NCBI GenBank assembly: GCA_051745305.1
Contig: JBNJDY010000001.1
Location: 5,411 to 69,410, forward strand
Source of the DNA: Saliniplasma sp051745305
GTDB lineage: Archaea > Thermoplasmatota > Thermoplasmata > Halarchaeoplasmatales > Halarchaeoplasmataceae
Reading direction: 5' to 3'
Length of the DNA: 64,000 bases
The notes beneath the pieces were generated by a model. The model did not search any database. It saw only the letters and a list, made by a program, of their open reading frames with translations, and was not told the DNA's origin. Shown here in pieces: positions 52,047 to 60,297 of the stretch. Within the stretch, counting starts at the first letter, position 1. Every line of letters begins with the position of its first letter. Made by a program: the position numbers and the translations under genes.

Positions 52047-53024
52047 ATGAATATGGGAGTTATAGGCGTAGGCTCGATGGGACAGAATCACGCTAGAGTT
52101 TTATCAGGAATGGATTCACTTGGAGCAGTACTAGATTCTAACGAAAAACTTGCAGAAGAATTAGGGAAAAGATTCAATGTACCTTATTTTACAGACATCG
52201 ATAATTTTTTAAAATCTGATTTAGACGGTGTAACCGTAGCGACCCCTGCCAGAACACATAATGAAATCGCCACGGAAGTCATGGAACATGGATTAGATGT
52301 TCTAGTGGAAAAACCGATAGCTTTGAACAGTTCGAAAGCAAGAGAACTTGTAGAAAAAGCCTCGAAAGAAGATCTTATACTGGCAGTCGGGATGATAGAA
52401 AGACACAATCCAGTGATCTCTACAGCTAAAACTTTACTCAACGATGGTGATGTCGGAGATGCCATAACTATGAGTTCAAAAAGAGTGAGTTCGTTCCCTG
52501 CTAGAGTTTCGGATATGGGCGTGATTATGGATTTAGCTATTCACGACCTTGACGTGATGAGATACTTATCCGAAGACGAGATCACGTCCGTTTACACTTC
52601 TGGAGGACCATCTAATAACGGTTCAGGTCACGAAGATCACGCTAATATTTTGATCCAATTCGAAAACGGTATCGACGGGTTACTGGAAGTCAATTGGCTG
52701 ACACCTCATAAAGTCAGAAACTTGTGGATAACGTGCTCTAAGGAGTACATAGAAATTGATTATATCGACCAGACCATGGTGATAAGTTCTTCGCAATTAT
52801 TGGAATACGATGTGAGCAACTTATTCGATATACCTTTGGAACATAATATACGTAAATATTCAGTTAAAAGACAGGAACCGTTAATAAGAGAACTACAAGA
52901 CTTTATAGATTCTATTAAAGAAAGGCGAGAACCCATGGTAAATGGTGAAGACGGACTGAAGAGTATGAAGGTGGCGGAGGCTGCTTTAAAATCTTTAAGG
53001 CAGAGAAAGAAAATTGAGTTGTGA
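52047..53024 (+). CDS. Gfo/Idh/MocA-family NAD-dependent sugar dehydrogenase
   Basis: A 325-residue oxidoreductase. The Rossmann start is MGVIGVGSMGQNHARVLSGM, then VTVATPARTHNEIATEVMEHG and DVLVEKPIALNSSKARELVE with the EKP catalytic lysine. VGMIERHNPVI follows, as does DLAIHDLDVMRYL. The 4-base overlap with a hexapeptide acetyltransferase suggests the WlbA-WlbB pair for 2,3-diacetamido sugars on UDP-GlcNAc, with the distant DegT enzyme as the aminotransferase (inference). Final codons run into the next gene. Confidence 0.87.
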   Translation: MNMGVIGVGSMGQNHARVLSGMDSLGAVLDSNEKLAEELGKRFNVPYFTDIDNFLKSDLDGVTVATPARTHNEIATEVMEHGLDVLVEKPIALNSSKARELVEKASKEDLILAVGMIERHNPVISTAKTLLNDGDVGDAITMSSKRVSSFPARVSDMGVIMDLAIHDLDVMRYLSEDEITSVYTSGGPSNNGSGHEDHANILIQFENGIDGLLEVNWLTPHKVRNLWITCSKEYIEIDYIDQTMVISSSQLLEYDVSNLFDIPLEHNIRKYSVKRQEPLIRELQDFIDSIKERREPMVNGEDGLKSMKVAEAALKSLRQRKKIEL

Positions 53025-53029
53025 TGAAC

Positions 53030-53611
53030 ATGGTCAATAAACTCGGACCTTTGGAATTACCAGATGACATTATAATAGGTGAAAATGTAATTATGGGTTA
53101 TCCGGTTAAAGAAAATATATCTTGTTTAAAGGGCAAAGATTTTACAGATTTAGCAAAGACCGTGATCGGATCCGGATCCATCATCCGAGACTTCACCGTG
53201 ATCTATTCTGATGTAAAAATCGGTAAAGGTGTTATAACTGGACACCATGTACTGATCCGAGAGGGATGTATAATAGGAGATCACTGTTTGATAGGTTCAG
53301 GCTCTATAATCGAAAATGATTGTGACATCGGGGATAACGTATCTCTGCAGAGCGGGGTATATTTATCGACAGGCACTAAAATCAAAAATGATGTCTTCAT
53401 GGGACCTAATGTATGTATAACCAATGATAAAAAGATGGATTCTAACATTCAGCCAGTCGTAATAGAAAAGGGAGCCAAAATCGGTGCTAATTCTACGATC
53501 ATTTCTGGTGTAAAAGTTGGTAAAGATTCGATGGTAGGAGCGGGTTCTGTTGTGACAAAAGATGTCCCGGGTGACTCTCTAGTCTATGGAAATCCTGCAG
53601 AAGAGAGATGA
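53030..53611 (+). CDS. Left-handed beta-helix (hexapeptide) acetyltransferase
   Basis: A 193-residue acyltransferase built from hexapeptide repeats such as IGSGSIIRDFTVIYSDVKIG, IIGDHCLIGSGSIIENDCDI and IGANSTIISGVKVGKDSMVG. It ends VVTKDVPGDSLVYGNPAEER, the WlbB/WbpD-type finish. A catalytic His is in TGHHVLIREG. Expected reaction: N-acetylation of an amino sugar nucleotide. I start at ATG 53030, five bases behind GTGAT-like sequence; ATG 53024 is an alternative. Confidence 0.87.
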   Translation: MVNKLGPLELPDDIIIGENVIMGYPVKENISCLKGKDFTDLAKTVIGSGSIIRDFTVIYSDVKIGKGVITGHHVLIREGCIIGDHCLIGSGSIIENDCDIGDNVSLQSGVYLSTGTKIKNDVFMGPNVCITNDKKMDSNIQPVVIEKGAKIGANSTIISGVKVGKDSMVGAGSVVTKDVPGDSLVYGNPAEER

Positions 53612-53695
53612 ATCATCACCGTGATAGTTACATGGTTATAAATCTTTTTTAGAAAGATTTATTTGGTGCCCTATTATTTGACTAGAACAGATAGC

Positions 53696-54187
53696 ATGGC
53701 AGAAGTACAGCAATTGATCGACCAGGGAGAAAGATTACTAAATGAATTTGATTACAAAGGAGCCCATAAAAAATTCAAAAAGGCTCTTGATAAAGATAAA
53801 AATGCGAGGGCTCATTTTGGTAAAGCTGAGGCTGCATTAGGGATACCTGAAATCGAATCAGAGGAAATCATAGCAGACTATGAAAAAGCTATCGAATTGG
53901 AAGAGAATCCGTTTTATCACCAAGCTGTAGCCTCTTTCTGCATAGATGTTGGTAAATTCGAAAAGGCTGAAGAGCATTATCGGGAAGCCGCTGAGCTTGA
54001 TCCTGAGAACAAACCTCATTATCTCTCAGAATTAGCAGTTGGATACAGATTTAAAGCTCCTATTATGATGGAGAAACTCATCCAACAGACCGGCCAAGGT
54101 GAGGATATCATATTAAGAAAATCTCTCAACTATATGTTAGAAGCACTAGACATAGACAGGGATAAAGCAAAAGAATTACTTGGTTAA
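53696..54187 (+). CDS. TPR-repeat protein
   Basis: A 163-residue all-helical protein with about three tetratricopeptide units: LIDQGERLLNEFDYKGAHKKF, then YEKAIELEENPFYHQAVASF, then GKFEKAEEHYREAAELDPEN. It is probably a small scaffold or co-chaperone. I start at ATG 53696 (MAEVQQLIDQ). The 11 residues to TTG 53663 are not TPR-like, but a TATAAA at 53637 leaves that start open. Confidence 0.8.
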   Translation: MAEVQQLIDQGERLLNEFDYKGAHKKFKKALDKDKNARAHFGKAEAALGIPEIESEEIIADYEKAIELEENPFYHQAVASFCIDVGKFEKAEEHYREAAELDPENKPHYLSELAVGYRFKAPIMMEKLIQQTGQGEDIILRKSLNYMLEALDIDRDKAKELLG

Positions 54188-54237
54188 ATTACCACGTAAA
54201 CTTTATATTCTACCACTAGTAGTATTCCCTGAATAAG

Positions 54238-54540
54238 ATGTTCTGTCCAAAGTGTAATTCGTTAATGAAGCCCAATGAAGGAGAATGGTTCTGTAAAAAA
54301 TGTGAGTTCACAAGAAAGGTCAAAGATGATGACCACACCTCTATCACATCTAAAAAACAGACTAAAGAAACAATAATTATCGAAGAAGAAGTGGATACTT
54401 TACCAACAACCAAAGTTAGATGCCCAGAATGTGATAATAATAAAGCTTATTGGAGATTAGAGCAAACTAGAGCCGCAGATGAACCTGAAACCAGAATATA
54501 TAGATGCACTGAATGCCGTCACACCTGGAGAGAATATTAA
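54238..54540 (+). CDS. tfs: Transcription factor S (TFIIS/RPB9-like)
   Basis: A 100-residue RNA polymerase cleavage factor. The N-terminal zinc ribbon is FCPKCNSLMKPNEGEWFCKK with CEF. The C-terminal ribbon CPECDNNKAYWRLEQTRAAD, then EPETRIYRCTECRHTWREY, includes a tip motif where the usual RSADE appears as RAADE. The two acidic residues needed for transcript cleavage are D and E of AADE. The linker TSKKQTKETIIIEEE is flexible. Confidence 0.95.
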   Translation: MFCPKCNSLMKPNEGEWFCKKCEFTRKVKDDDHTSITSKKQTKETIIIEEEVDTLPTTKVRCPECDNNKAYWRLEQTRAADEPETRIYRCTECRHTWREY

Positions 54541-54559
54541 AATAATCAAGGTGGGTTAA

Positions 54560-55177
54560 ATGTTCGAAATCGGACAAATTAGATTTCGTGCTATGGATAG
54601 GGAGGATATACCTCTATTAGTCAATTGGGAAAGTGAACACCAGGTAACTCTTTTTTCTAGAGGTGAACCGATAGTTCTTAAGAACAGGGATGATGTGGAA
54701 AAAGAGTATGAAGAGAACCTTAAAGACGATGATAAAATGGTGATGATTGTCGAACTGATCGGGGATGATAAAGCAGTTGGGATCGCTACTGTGAAAAAGC
54801 GTTCTAATAAAGTTAGAAACGCAGATATCGGAACCTACATAGGTGAAAAAGACTTTTGGAACAAAGGATTAGGGACGAATATCACTTTGGGTTTGTGTGA
54901 AATGTTATTTGTTCATAAAAATTACGATAGGATTAGTGCATGGAGCAGTTCAATTAATAAAAGAGCCCACAAGGTATTAGAAAGGTTAGGCTTCAAAAAG
55001 ACAGGTGTGGCAAGGAAAAGCGGTTATCTATTTGGTAATCGTATGGATTGGGTCTTCTTCGATCTGTTGAAAGAGGAGTACATGGAAAAGAGAGATGAAT
55101 ATTTAGAAGATTATCTAGAAGATAAAGTAACTTATCTTAAGAGGTACTGTGGCATCAATTTTACACCCAAGAAATAA
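54560..55177 (+). CDS. GNAT-family acetyltransferase (RimJ/RimL-like)
   Basis: A 205-residue acetyltransferase. IRFRAMDREDIPLLVNWES is the RimJ/RimL start, VGIATVKKRSNKVRNADIGT and IGEKDFWNKGLGTNITLGLC contain the acetyl-CoA loop (WxKGxGT), and ISAWSSSINKRAHKVLERLGFKK follows the usual NxRAxxxxxKxGF pattern. The target (protein N-terminus, amino sugar or antibiotic) is unknown. It follows tfs by 19 bases on the same strand. Confidence 0.85.
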   Translation: MFEIGQIRFRAMDREDIPLLVNWESEHQVTLFSRGEPIVLKNRDDVEKEYEENLKDDDKMVMIVELIGDDKAVGIATVKKRSNKVRNADIGTYIGEKDFWNKGLGTNITLGLCEMLFVHKNYDRISAWSSSINKRAHKVLERLGFKKTGVARKSGYLFGNRMDWVFFDLLKEEYMEKRDEYLEDYLEDKVTYLKRYCGINFTPKK

Positions 55178-55231
55178 TGTTGTCAACTATGTAAAAATTA
55201 AAGTAAGATAAACTTCTTTTCTAAAATCAGA

Positions 55232-56380
55232 ATGAAGTCGGAATTGTCATTGAACTACAAAGATAAAGTTCTCCTATTTCTAAGAGATCACATCGGTTTG
55301 GATGAAGAAACCGACCTACCAGAAGATGTCACCCAAAAAGGTATTTCTGAAAATATAGGTATGTCAAGAACTCATGCATCGAGATTACTTAAAGAACTGA
55401 GGGAGAAAGGTTTTCTTAACGAAGATTTATGCAGTGTTGAGGGCCATGAACGTAAATTAAAAACTTACAGATTAACATCTAAAGGGTTTAAAAAGTCAGA
55501 AAAGCTCTATGAAGATTTTATGGAGAAAAAAGTTCCTATCGTTTATAAAGAAGGAAAAAAATCCATGAAGATCTCCAATGTGTTAGATAGATATGAAAAA
55601 AATCCCACGTTGTTAGAAATGATACGTATTTTAGAAAATGAAGAATTGCCTCTAAATATTTATGATACTGAAGAGACGATCACATTCCTTGAAGATGCGC
55701 CTGACTTCGAAGAAATGATCAATAGGAAAAGAGAATTGGAGGAATTAGAAAGATGGTTTGAAAGCGATATTCCCGTAGCCGTTATACTCGGGAGAAGGGG
55801 ATATGGTTGCTCGACTCTAGCTCGTTCTTTTATCGAAGGGAAGAATAGACATGTATTATGGATTAAAGTCGCTAAAAAACCCTTAGAACGGATCAAAAAA
55901 CAAATTGTATTTTTTTTAAAAGAGTTGGGTGCAGAAGAAAATAAAAACATAATTAAAAAACTGTGTCGGAAAAATGTTCTAGTTGTACTCGATGATTATT
56001 ACGAAGTTGATGACGATCTAGTGGATTTTCTTGATGAATATATAAAAATAAGTGGTAGAGATGTCAAAAGCAAACTCCTTGTAACTTCAAGAAAAGGAAT
56101 TCCCGTCTATGAAAGATTTTACAAGATCCAAGATGTGAACAACGACGATGTAAGAGAAATAGACATCTCACCATTAGATAAATATGATGCCCAAGAACTC
56201 TTAGGAACCCACTTAAAAAAAGAAGCTTTAGATAGATTGATGTTGATGACAAAAGGGTCTCCACTCTTACTTAAACTATTAAAAGTAGAAGATCGAAAAA
56301 AGCTTCATGAAGTAAGCCCCCTCAGTAAAGAACAGATTTCTTTATTGATATTTTTGAAATCGGAAGAATTGAAACAATAG
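55232..56380 (+). CDS. HTH-ATPase (STAND-like) with degenerate Walker A
   Basis: A 382-residue regulator. Residues about 1-95 are a winged helix of MarR type: YKDKVLLFLRDHIGLDEETD, then GMSRTHASRLLKELREKGFL. From about 165 there is a P-loop ATPase: NRKRELEELERWFES, then VILGRRGYGCSTLARSFIEG, where Cys replaces the invariant Walker A lysine (GxxGxGKST). Walker B is VLVVLDDYYEVDD, and LLVTSRKG is the sensor. MTKGSPLLLKLL resembles the STAND helical region. ATP binding is probably weakened. Ligand and target genes are unknown. Confidence 0.83.
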   Translation: MKSELSLNYKDKVLLFLRDHIGLDEETDLPEDVTQKGISENIGMSRTHASRLLKELREKGFLNEDLCSVEGHERKLKTYRLTSKGFKKSEKLYEDFMEKKVPIVYKEGKKSMKISNVLDRYEKNPTLLEMIRILENEELPLNIYDTEETITFLEDAPDFEEMINRKRELEELERWFESDIPVAVILGRRGYGCSTLARSFIEGKNRHVLWIKVAKKPLERIKKQIVFFLKELGAEENKNIIKKLCRKNVLVVLDDYYEVDDDLVDFLDEYIKISGRDVKSKLLVTSRKGIPVYERFYKIQDVNNDDVREIDISPLDKYDAQELLGTHLKKEALDRLMLMTKGSPLLLKLLKVEDRKKLHEVSPLSKEQISLLIFLKSEELKQ

Positions 56381-56432
56381 CTGTATAAATAGTAATATTT
56401 TTATTACATAAGAGATTGGGAGATGTGATAAC

Positions 56433-56723
56433 ATGTATGCAGTATTTGAAGTTGACTCCGATAAATTCGAGTTGATCCAGGATGTATTATCCGATGAGTT
56501 AGTTAGCCGCCAGACTACCAGTATAAGAGATGGTAAAAGTTTGGGTATGAAAGAAGACGTCAATTATTTCCTGGTTGAAGGTAGCGAAGAAGCAATTGAA
56601 AGAGCAGTTGAATTATTCAGTGAAGAAGGTATAGAAAAAGCTGAAAACGCTGAAGAAGTAAAAAAAGCTATCGAAAAAGAAGATGAAGCTGCTGCCCAAG
56701 GTATGGGAACGGTCTTCGGTTAA
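56433..56723 (+). CDS. Small acidic protein, function unknown
   Basis: A 96-residue protein. The pattern of strands and helices (MYAVFEVDSDKFELIQDVLS, then VNYFLVEGSEEAIERAVELF) suggests a compact alpha/beta fold, followed by an acidic helix (NAEEVKKAIEKEDEAAAQ) and a glycine-rich end. ATG 56433 follows GGAGATGTGATAAC, a strong ribosome binding site, and a T-rich terminator lies directly behind, so it is very likely expressed. I do not recognise a family. Confidence 0.7.
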   Translation: MYAVFEVDSDKFELIQDVLSDELVSRQTTSIRDGKSLGMKEDVNYFLVEGSEEAIERAVELFSEEGIEKAENAEEVKKAIEKEDEAAAQGMGTVFG

Positions 56724-56724
56724 A

Positions 56725-56770
56725 CCTTTTTTTAACTTTTTTAACTTCTTTACGATCTTTTTTTCTAATC
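56725..56770 (+). terminator. Poly-T terminator region
   Basis: Repeated T runs (CCTTTTTTTAACTTTTTT near 56726-56743 and ATCTTTTTTTCT near 56755-56766) follow the small acidic gene. Multiple T clusters are the archaeal termination signal. Confidence 0.5.
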
Positions 56771-56836
56771 TATTGTTCTAGTTTTGTACCAAAATCCTTT
56801 TTTAAAATAGGCACGGATTAATTAGTAGTGATAAAC

Positions 56837-57862
56837 ATGAAAGCGATGAACAAAAAATTAGGAGTGATATTGAGCGTAATACTGATAGCTTTAATCCCAG
56901 TATCACTAGCGACTACATCGATTGCCGAAGAAAGCGGACCGATAGATGGATTTGACCCGCCAGTAGATGGTGGGGAAATGTTTAGGAACAGAACTGAAAA
57001 CGCCGCTTCACACGGTGCAGCAACATTTTTGAAAGTTGAAGACTATGAACCTTGGGCGGCTTTAGTTATAAACGCCGGAGATCCAAGAGGTGTTGATGAG
57101 GTTACTGCAAGTTTTGAAAACGACACACTGAGGATAGAAGCCCAAGATAGCAACTCTACAAATCACGTTACTATACTGATAAACAAAGAATTCGCTGACG
57201 AATATCTAGCTGATGCTGAAAGTGATTTAGAAATAGAAACAAGCGATGCTGTGAACTACGACGGTTTAGAGAATTCCAACTCAAGTGCCGGCGAAGGAGC
57301 TGTTTACGTCTTCCATATCGAGCATTTCAGTACGCAATGGTTCGAGATAACGAGTTCAATCGTTGACATCGATCCACCCGTTGAGGGGGGAGAAACTTTC
57401 AGGAACACAGCTCAAAACGCTGCCTCTAATGGTGCAGCTTCATTCCTTTGGGTAGAGGATTATAAACCATGGGCCGCTTTAGTCATTAATGCTGGAGATC
57501 AGAGAGGTGTCGATGCGGTTACTGCAAGTTTTGAAAACGACACACTGAGGATAGAAGCCCAAGATAGCAACTCTACAAATCACGTTACTATACTGATAAA
57601 CAAAGAATTCGCTGACGAATATCTAGCTGATGCTGAAAGTGATTTAGAAATAGAAACAAGCGATGCTGTGAACTACGACGGTTTAGAGAATTCCAACTCA
57701 AGTGCCGGTGGAGGAGCTGTTTACGTCTTCCATATCGAGCATTTCAGTACACAATGGTTCGAGATATCCGCTGAGGAATCCATACCATTCATAGGTATTC
57801 CACTGATGTTGATGGCAGGAGCTATTCCAGTAGTGTACTATTACTTCAAGAAAAAAGAATAA
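56837..57862 (+). CDS. Surface protein with two near-identical repeats and C-terminal anchor
   Basis: A 341-residue secreted protein. The signal peptide is KLGVILSVILIALIPVSLA followed by TTSIAEE. Two 139-residue repeats follow (about 32-170 and 171-309), each containing DPPV(D/E)GGE, NAAS(H/N)GAA, WAALVINAGD, RIEAQDSNSTNHVTILINKE and VYVFHIEHFSTQWFEI. A C-terminal membrane segment (FIGIPLMLMAGAIPVVYYYF) and a basic stop (KKKE) leave the repeats outside the cell. N-x-S/T sites such as NDT and NST are frequent, so N-glycosylation is likely. The start ATG 56837 lies behind GTGAT. I do not recognise the repeat domain. Confidence 0.82.
   Translation: MKAMNKKLGVILSVILIALIPVSLATTSIAEESGPIDGFDPPVDGGEMFRNRTENAASHGAATFLKVEDYEPWAALVINAGDPRGVDEVTASFENDTLRIEAQDSNSTNHVTILINKEFADEYLADAESDLEIETSDAVNYDGLENSNSSAGEGAVYVFHIEHFSTQWFEITSSIVDIDPPVEGGETFRNTAQNAASNGAASFLWVEDYKPWAALVINAGDQRGVDAVTASFENDTLRIEAQDSNSTNHVTILINKEFADEYLADAESDLEIETSDAVNYDGLENSNSSAGGGAVYVFHIEHFSTQWFEISAEESIPFIGIPLMLMAGAIPVVYYYFKKKE
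57101..57349 (+). repeat. 249-bp internal repeat, copy 1
   Basis: This segment (starting GTTACTGCAAGTTTTG) recurs at 57518-57766, exactly 417 bases (139 codons) later, with three differences by eye. The rest of each 139-codon unit is clearly more divergent. Confidence 0.92.
57518..57766 (+). repeat. 249-bp internal repeat, copy 2
   Basis: Partner of 57101-57349. The differences are two bases in the glycine codon region (GGCGAAGGA versus GGTGGAGGA) and one silent change before the Trp codon (ACG versus ACA). Confidence 0.92.
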
Positions 57863-57894
57863 AAACGCTCAAAAAAACCTTTTTTTCTATTTTT
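57863..57894. terminator. Shared terminator between convergent genes
   Basis: The 32 bases between the convergent surface-protein and FtsZ-like genes contain an A run followed by CCTTTTTTTCTATTTTTC, giving oligo-T on the plus strand. Oligo-T on the minus strand is weaker (CTCAAAAAAACC read in reverse). Confidence 0.4.
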
Positions 57895-58812
57895 CTATAT
57901 TCCTGCTAATAATGTAACACGTGTTCTTTCACCCAAGTCAGGATCTTTTTTCAATCCCCACATTATATTTGCATTTGGTGATCTTCGTCGGATCACTTCT
58001 AAAGCATCTTCTGCTTCTAATTCAGCAGAACCCTGACCGCTTGTAACCACGGTTAAAATAGTCTCGTATTTTTCTGGATTATCTAGCCACGGCGATCTGT
58101 AAGCTTCTTTGGATGCCCTTTTACCTCTTTTCCTACCTTTCCCGTAACCAGCACCTATTCTAAATTCGTCCACACCTTTACAGAAGTCCCGAAGTGAAGA
58201 AATATCTCCTCTAGTCATAACCGCGTTGAAATCAGTAATAGGGAGCATAATAATAGAATTCATAACATCGAAAGCTTTTGTCATAGGGAGATGAGGGCTC
58301 ATTTTTAGTAATCTACTGTTCTCAAAAACACCTAAGACGTCACAGTTATTACTTATTTTTTCCTTTGATTCTTTAGCTAGACGGTATCTAGAACCACCTT
58401 CATTTCTAAATGGCATTGCCACAAATACCATTGTGAAACCTTGTTTTGAAGCTTTTTTTGAAAATATAGGAGTGGTCCAACTTCCCGTTTGCCCTCCTAG
58501 ACCAGATAATATGTAAAAGAGATCACCAGATTCTGTAGAACGATCTATTTTATCTTCAGAGAGGTTAGAATAAGAGTTTCTAAAATTTGCCATCGAATCG
58601 TAAGAGTTTCTAATCTCATGTTTATCGATATTAATAAAGGAACAGTTACTGAATCGCCTTTTTTCACCAACTTCACAAAACGACATATTCGTTACCGATT
58701 GATCATCCATCAGAGAGGATAATATATTCCTTCCTGCACCACCTATGCCAAATACTTTTGTTTCTGGTCTATCTCTATTTATTTCTGCTCCGAATCTCAA
58801 GGTTTTTCCCAT
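57895..58812 (-). CDS. Divergent FtsZ-family protein with degenerate GTPase loops
   Basis: A 305-residue tubulin/FtsZ paralogue. It aligns with the FtsZ at 41923: VFGIGGAGRNILSSL (T1), LSGLGGQTGSWTTPIF (T4 region), FVAMPFRNEGGSRYRLAKES, VFENSRLLKMSPHLPMTKAF and VMNSIIMLPITDFNAV. The tubulin signature GGGTGTG is changed to GGQTGSW (105-112), and in the T7 loop the catalytic N-x-D-x-x-D becomes I-T-D194-F-N-A197, losing Asn and the last Asp. A basic insertion, GKGRKRGKRASKE, lies near 225. GTP hydrolysis is probably lost; a regulatory or membrane-linked role is inference. It follows the small membrane protein gene by 37 bases, with GAGG as ribosome binding site. Confidence 0.85.
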   Translation of the reverse strand: MGKTLRFGAEINRDRPETKVFGIGGAGRNILSSLMDDQSVTNMSFCEVGEKRRFSNCSFINIDKHEIRNSYDSMANFRNSYSNLSEDKIDRSTESGDLFYILSGLGGQTGSWTTPIFSKKASKQGFTMVFVAMPFRNEGGSRYRLAKESKEKISNNCDVLGVFENSRLLKMSPHLPMTKAFDVMNSIIMLPITDFNAVMTRGDISSLRDFCKGVDEFRIGAGYGKGRKRGKRASKEAYRSPWLDNPEKYETILTVVTSGQGSAELEAEDALEVIRRRSPNANIMWGLKKDPDLGERTRVTLLAGI

Positions 58813-58849
58813 CTTATACGTTCCTCATAATAATTGATAAGATAAAAAA

Positions 58850-59278
58850 CTATTTGTTATCTGAGAACAAAGATCTTTTATTCTTAAAAAAATCCGATTC
58901 TGCACCACCATCTAAAAAGATCCTTCTTCTAGATGAATACCATCCTGTTAATCCTCCGATGATCGGAGATACATACGACGCAAATACAGCCTCATGTGTA
59001 CCGAATAATACAAAGGCTAAATAAACCCCTATAAATAAGTTGATAATTATTGGTACTATCCAACCTAAGCTAAAACCGAAGTAAACACCAAAAAAGATCC
59101 CTGTAAAACTACCGATAAGTAGAGCGATACCTAAAAATGATATGTAATTTGAACCTAAAATAATCCCTACTATAAGTGTGACTATTCCTACAACGAATAA
59201 AAATGAAAGCTGCTTCCAAATTTCTGTATATTTTTGAAAGACATCATTTATCCTTTCGATTTTAGATTTTTCGTCCAT
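58850..59278 (-). CDS. Four-helix membrane protein upstream of the FtsZ-like gene
   Basis: A 142-residue protein. A charged N-terminal helix (IERINDVFQKYTEIWKQ) leads to four membrane segments at about 25-45, 48-70, 73-95 and 98-115, rich in Gly and Ile. The cytoplasmic tail YSSRRRIFLDGGAESDFFKN is basic then polar. ATG 59278 follows GTGATCT. It is on the same strand as, and just ahead of, the FtsZ-like gene, so the pair probably forms an operon; a membrane anchor function is a guess. No family recognised. Confidence 0.65.
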   Translation of the reverse strand: MDEKSKIERINDVFQKYTEIWKQLSFLFVVGIVTLIVGIILGSNYISFLGIALLIGSFTGIFFGVYFGFSLGWIVPIIINLFIGVYLAFVLFGTHEAVFASYVSPIIGGLTGWYSSRRRIFLDGGAESDFFKNKRSLFSDNK

Positions 59279-59415
59279 CACAGATCACATCACTCATAGA
59301 TTTATTGGATTTTAGATAATAAGGTATCTATAATTCTTTTGGTTGTTTTAGGAATTTTAAACTGATGAAAAGTTAAAAATACAACTTAATACAATATATT
59401 AACGGGTGTATAAAG

Positions 59416-60150
59416 ATGGTTCCTTGTTATGAGGTTATAGAAAATGAAGAAATATCAGATGTAGAATGCCTTATCGCTGGTTTTCCTGCCATGGGATTGA
59501 TAGGGGGGATTGCTAGTGAACAATTGATAAACAGTTTAGATATGGTTCAGGTAGCATCTCTTACTTGTGATGAGTTCCCTCCGACTTCGGTTATATTCGA
59601 AGGGGTACCAAGAAGGCCTTTAAGATTTTTTATTCATGAGGACTTGATGCTAGTTAAATCAGATATGGTTATACCAAATCACCTGATAACTAAATTAGCG
59701 GGTGAAATCATTGATTGGAGCATTGAAAAAGGAGTCCAGGAGATAATAACTCTAGACGGGATACCTCAAAAAGAAGATACTGACGAGGTGAAAATATGGG
59801 GTGCTTTGAGTAGTCGAGAACATACTGAAGAACTAGAAGAGATGGGTATAGAGATGATCGAAAGAGGTGCGATTGCTGGCATCTCAAGTTCCCTTCTACT
59901 TGAAGCTGTAGAACATGACATTAAAGCACTCGGATTGTTCGCAGAGGGGGCTCATAAAATACCAGACCCAAGAGCTTCTGCAGCATTGTTAGAAGTATTA
60001 GCAGAATATAAAAGTCTAGATATTGATATCCAGACACTGCTCGACAGTGCTGATAAGCTAGAGAAAGAATTCGAAGATTTGGTACAGCAAACAGAGGAAT
60101 TGAAAAAAGATATGGATAGTAAGTCCGCACATCCGCCCTTATACGGGTAA
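59416..60150 (+). CDS. PAC2-family (proteasome assembly chaperone-like) protein
   Basis: A 244-residue PAC2/DUF75 protein. LIAGFPAMGLIGGIASEQLI, FEGVPRRPLRFF, VQEIITLDGIPQ, MIERGAIAGISSSLLLEAVEHDIKALGL and DPRASAALLEVL are family blocks. A C-terminal coiled coil (LLDSADKLEKEFEDLVQQTE) ends in HPPLYG. The last residues include a Tyr near the C-terminus, like the HbYX-type motif of proteasome-binding factors (PbaB), though it is not exact. A proteasome-related role is likely but unproven. Confidence 0.88.
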   Translation: MVPCYEVIENEEISDVECLIAGFPAMGLIGGIASEQLINSLDMVQVASLTCDEFPPTSVIFEGVPRRPLRFFIHEDLMLVKSDMVIPNHLITKLAGEIIDWSIEKGVQEIITLDGIPQKEDTDEVKIWGALSSREHTEELEEMGIEMIERGAIAGISSSLLLEAVEHDIKALGLFAEGAHKIPDPRASAALLEVLAEYKSLDIDIQTLLDSADKLEKEFEDLVQQTEELKKDMDSKSAHPPLYG

Positions 60151-60297
60151 GTTTGAAGAGCCAAAATAACTCTAAGATCCTGTTTCATCTCATCAGGTAT
60201 GATAAATCTTCCAACCAAAATAGCTCAACGAGCCACATCAAACCTAAGTTATCTTCCGATAACTATTTTTGTGAGTATACAGAATATTTGATTAAAG

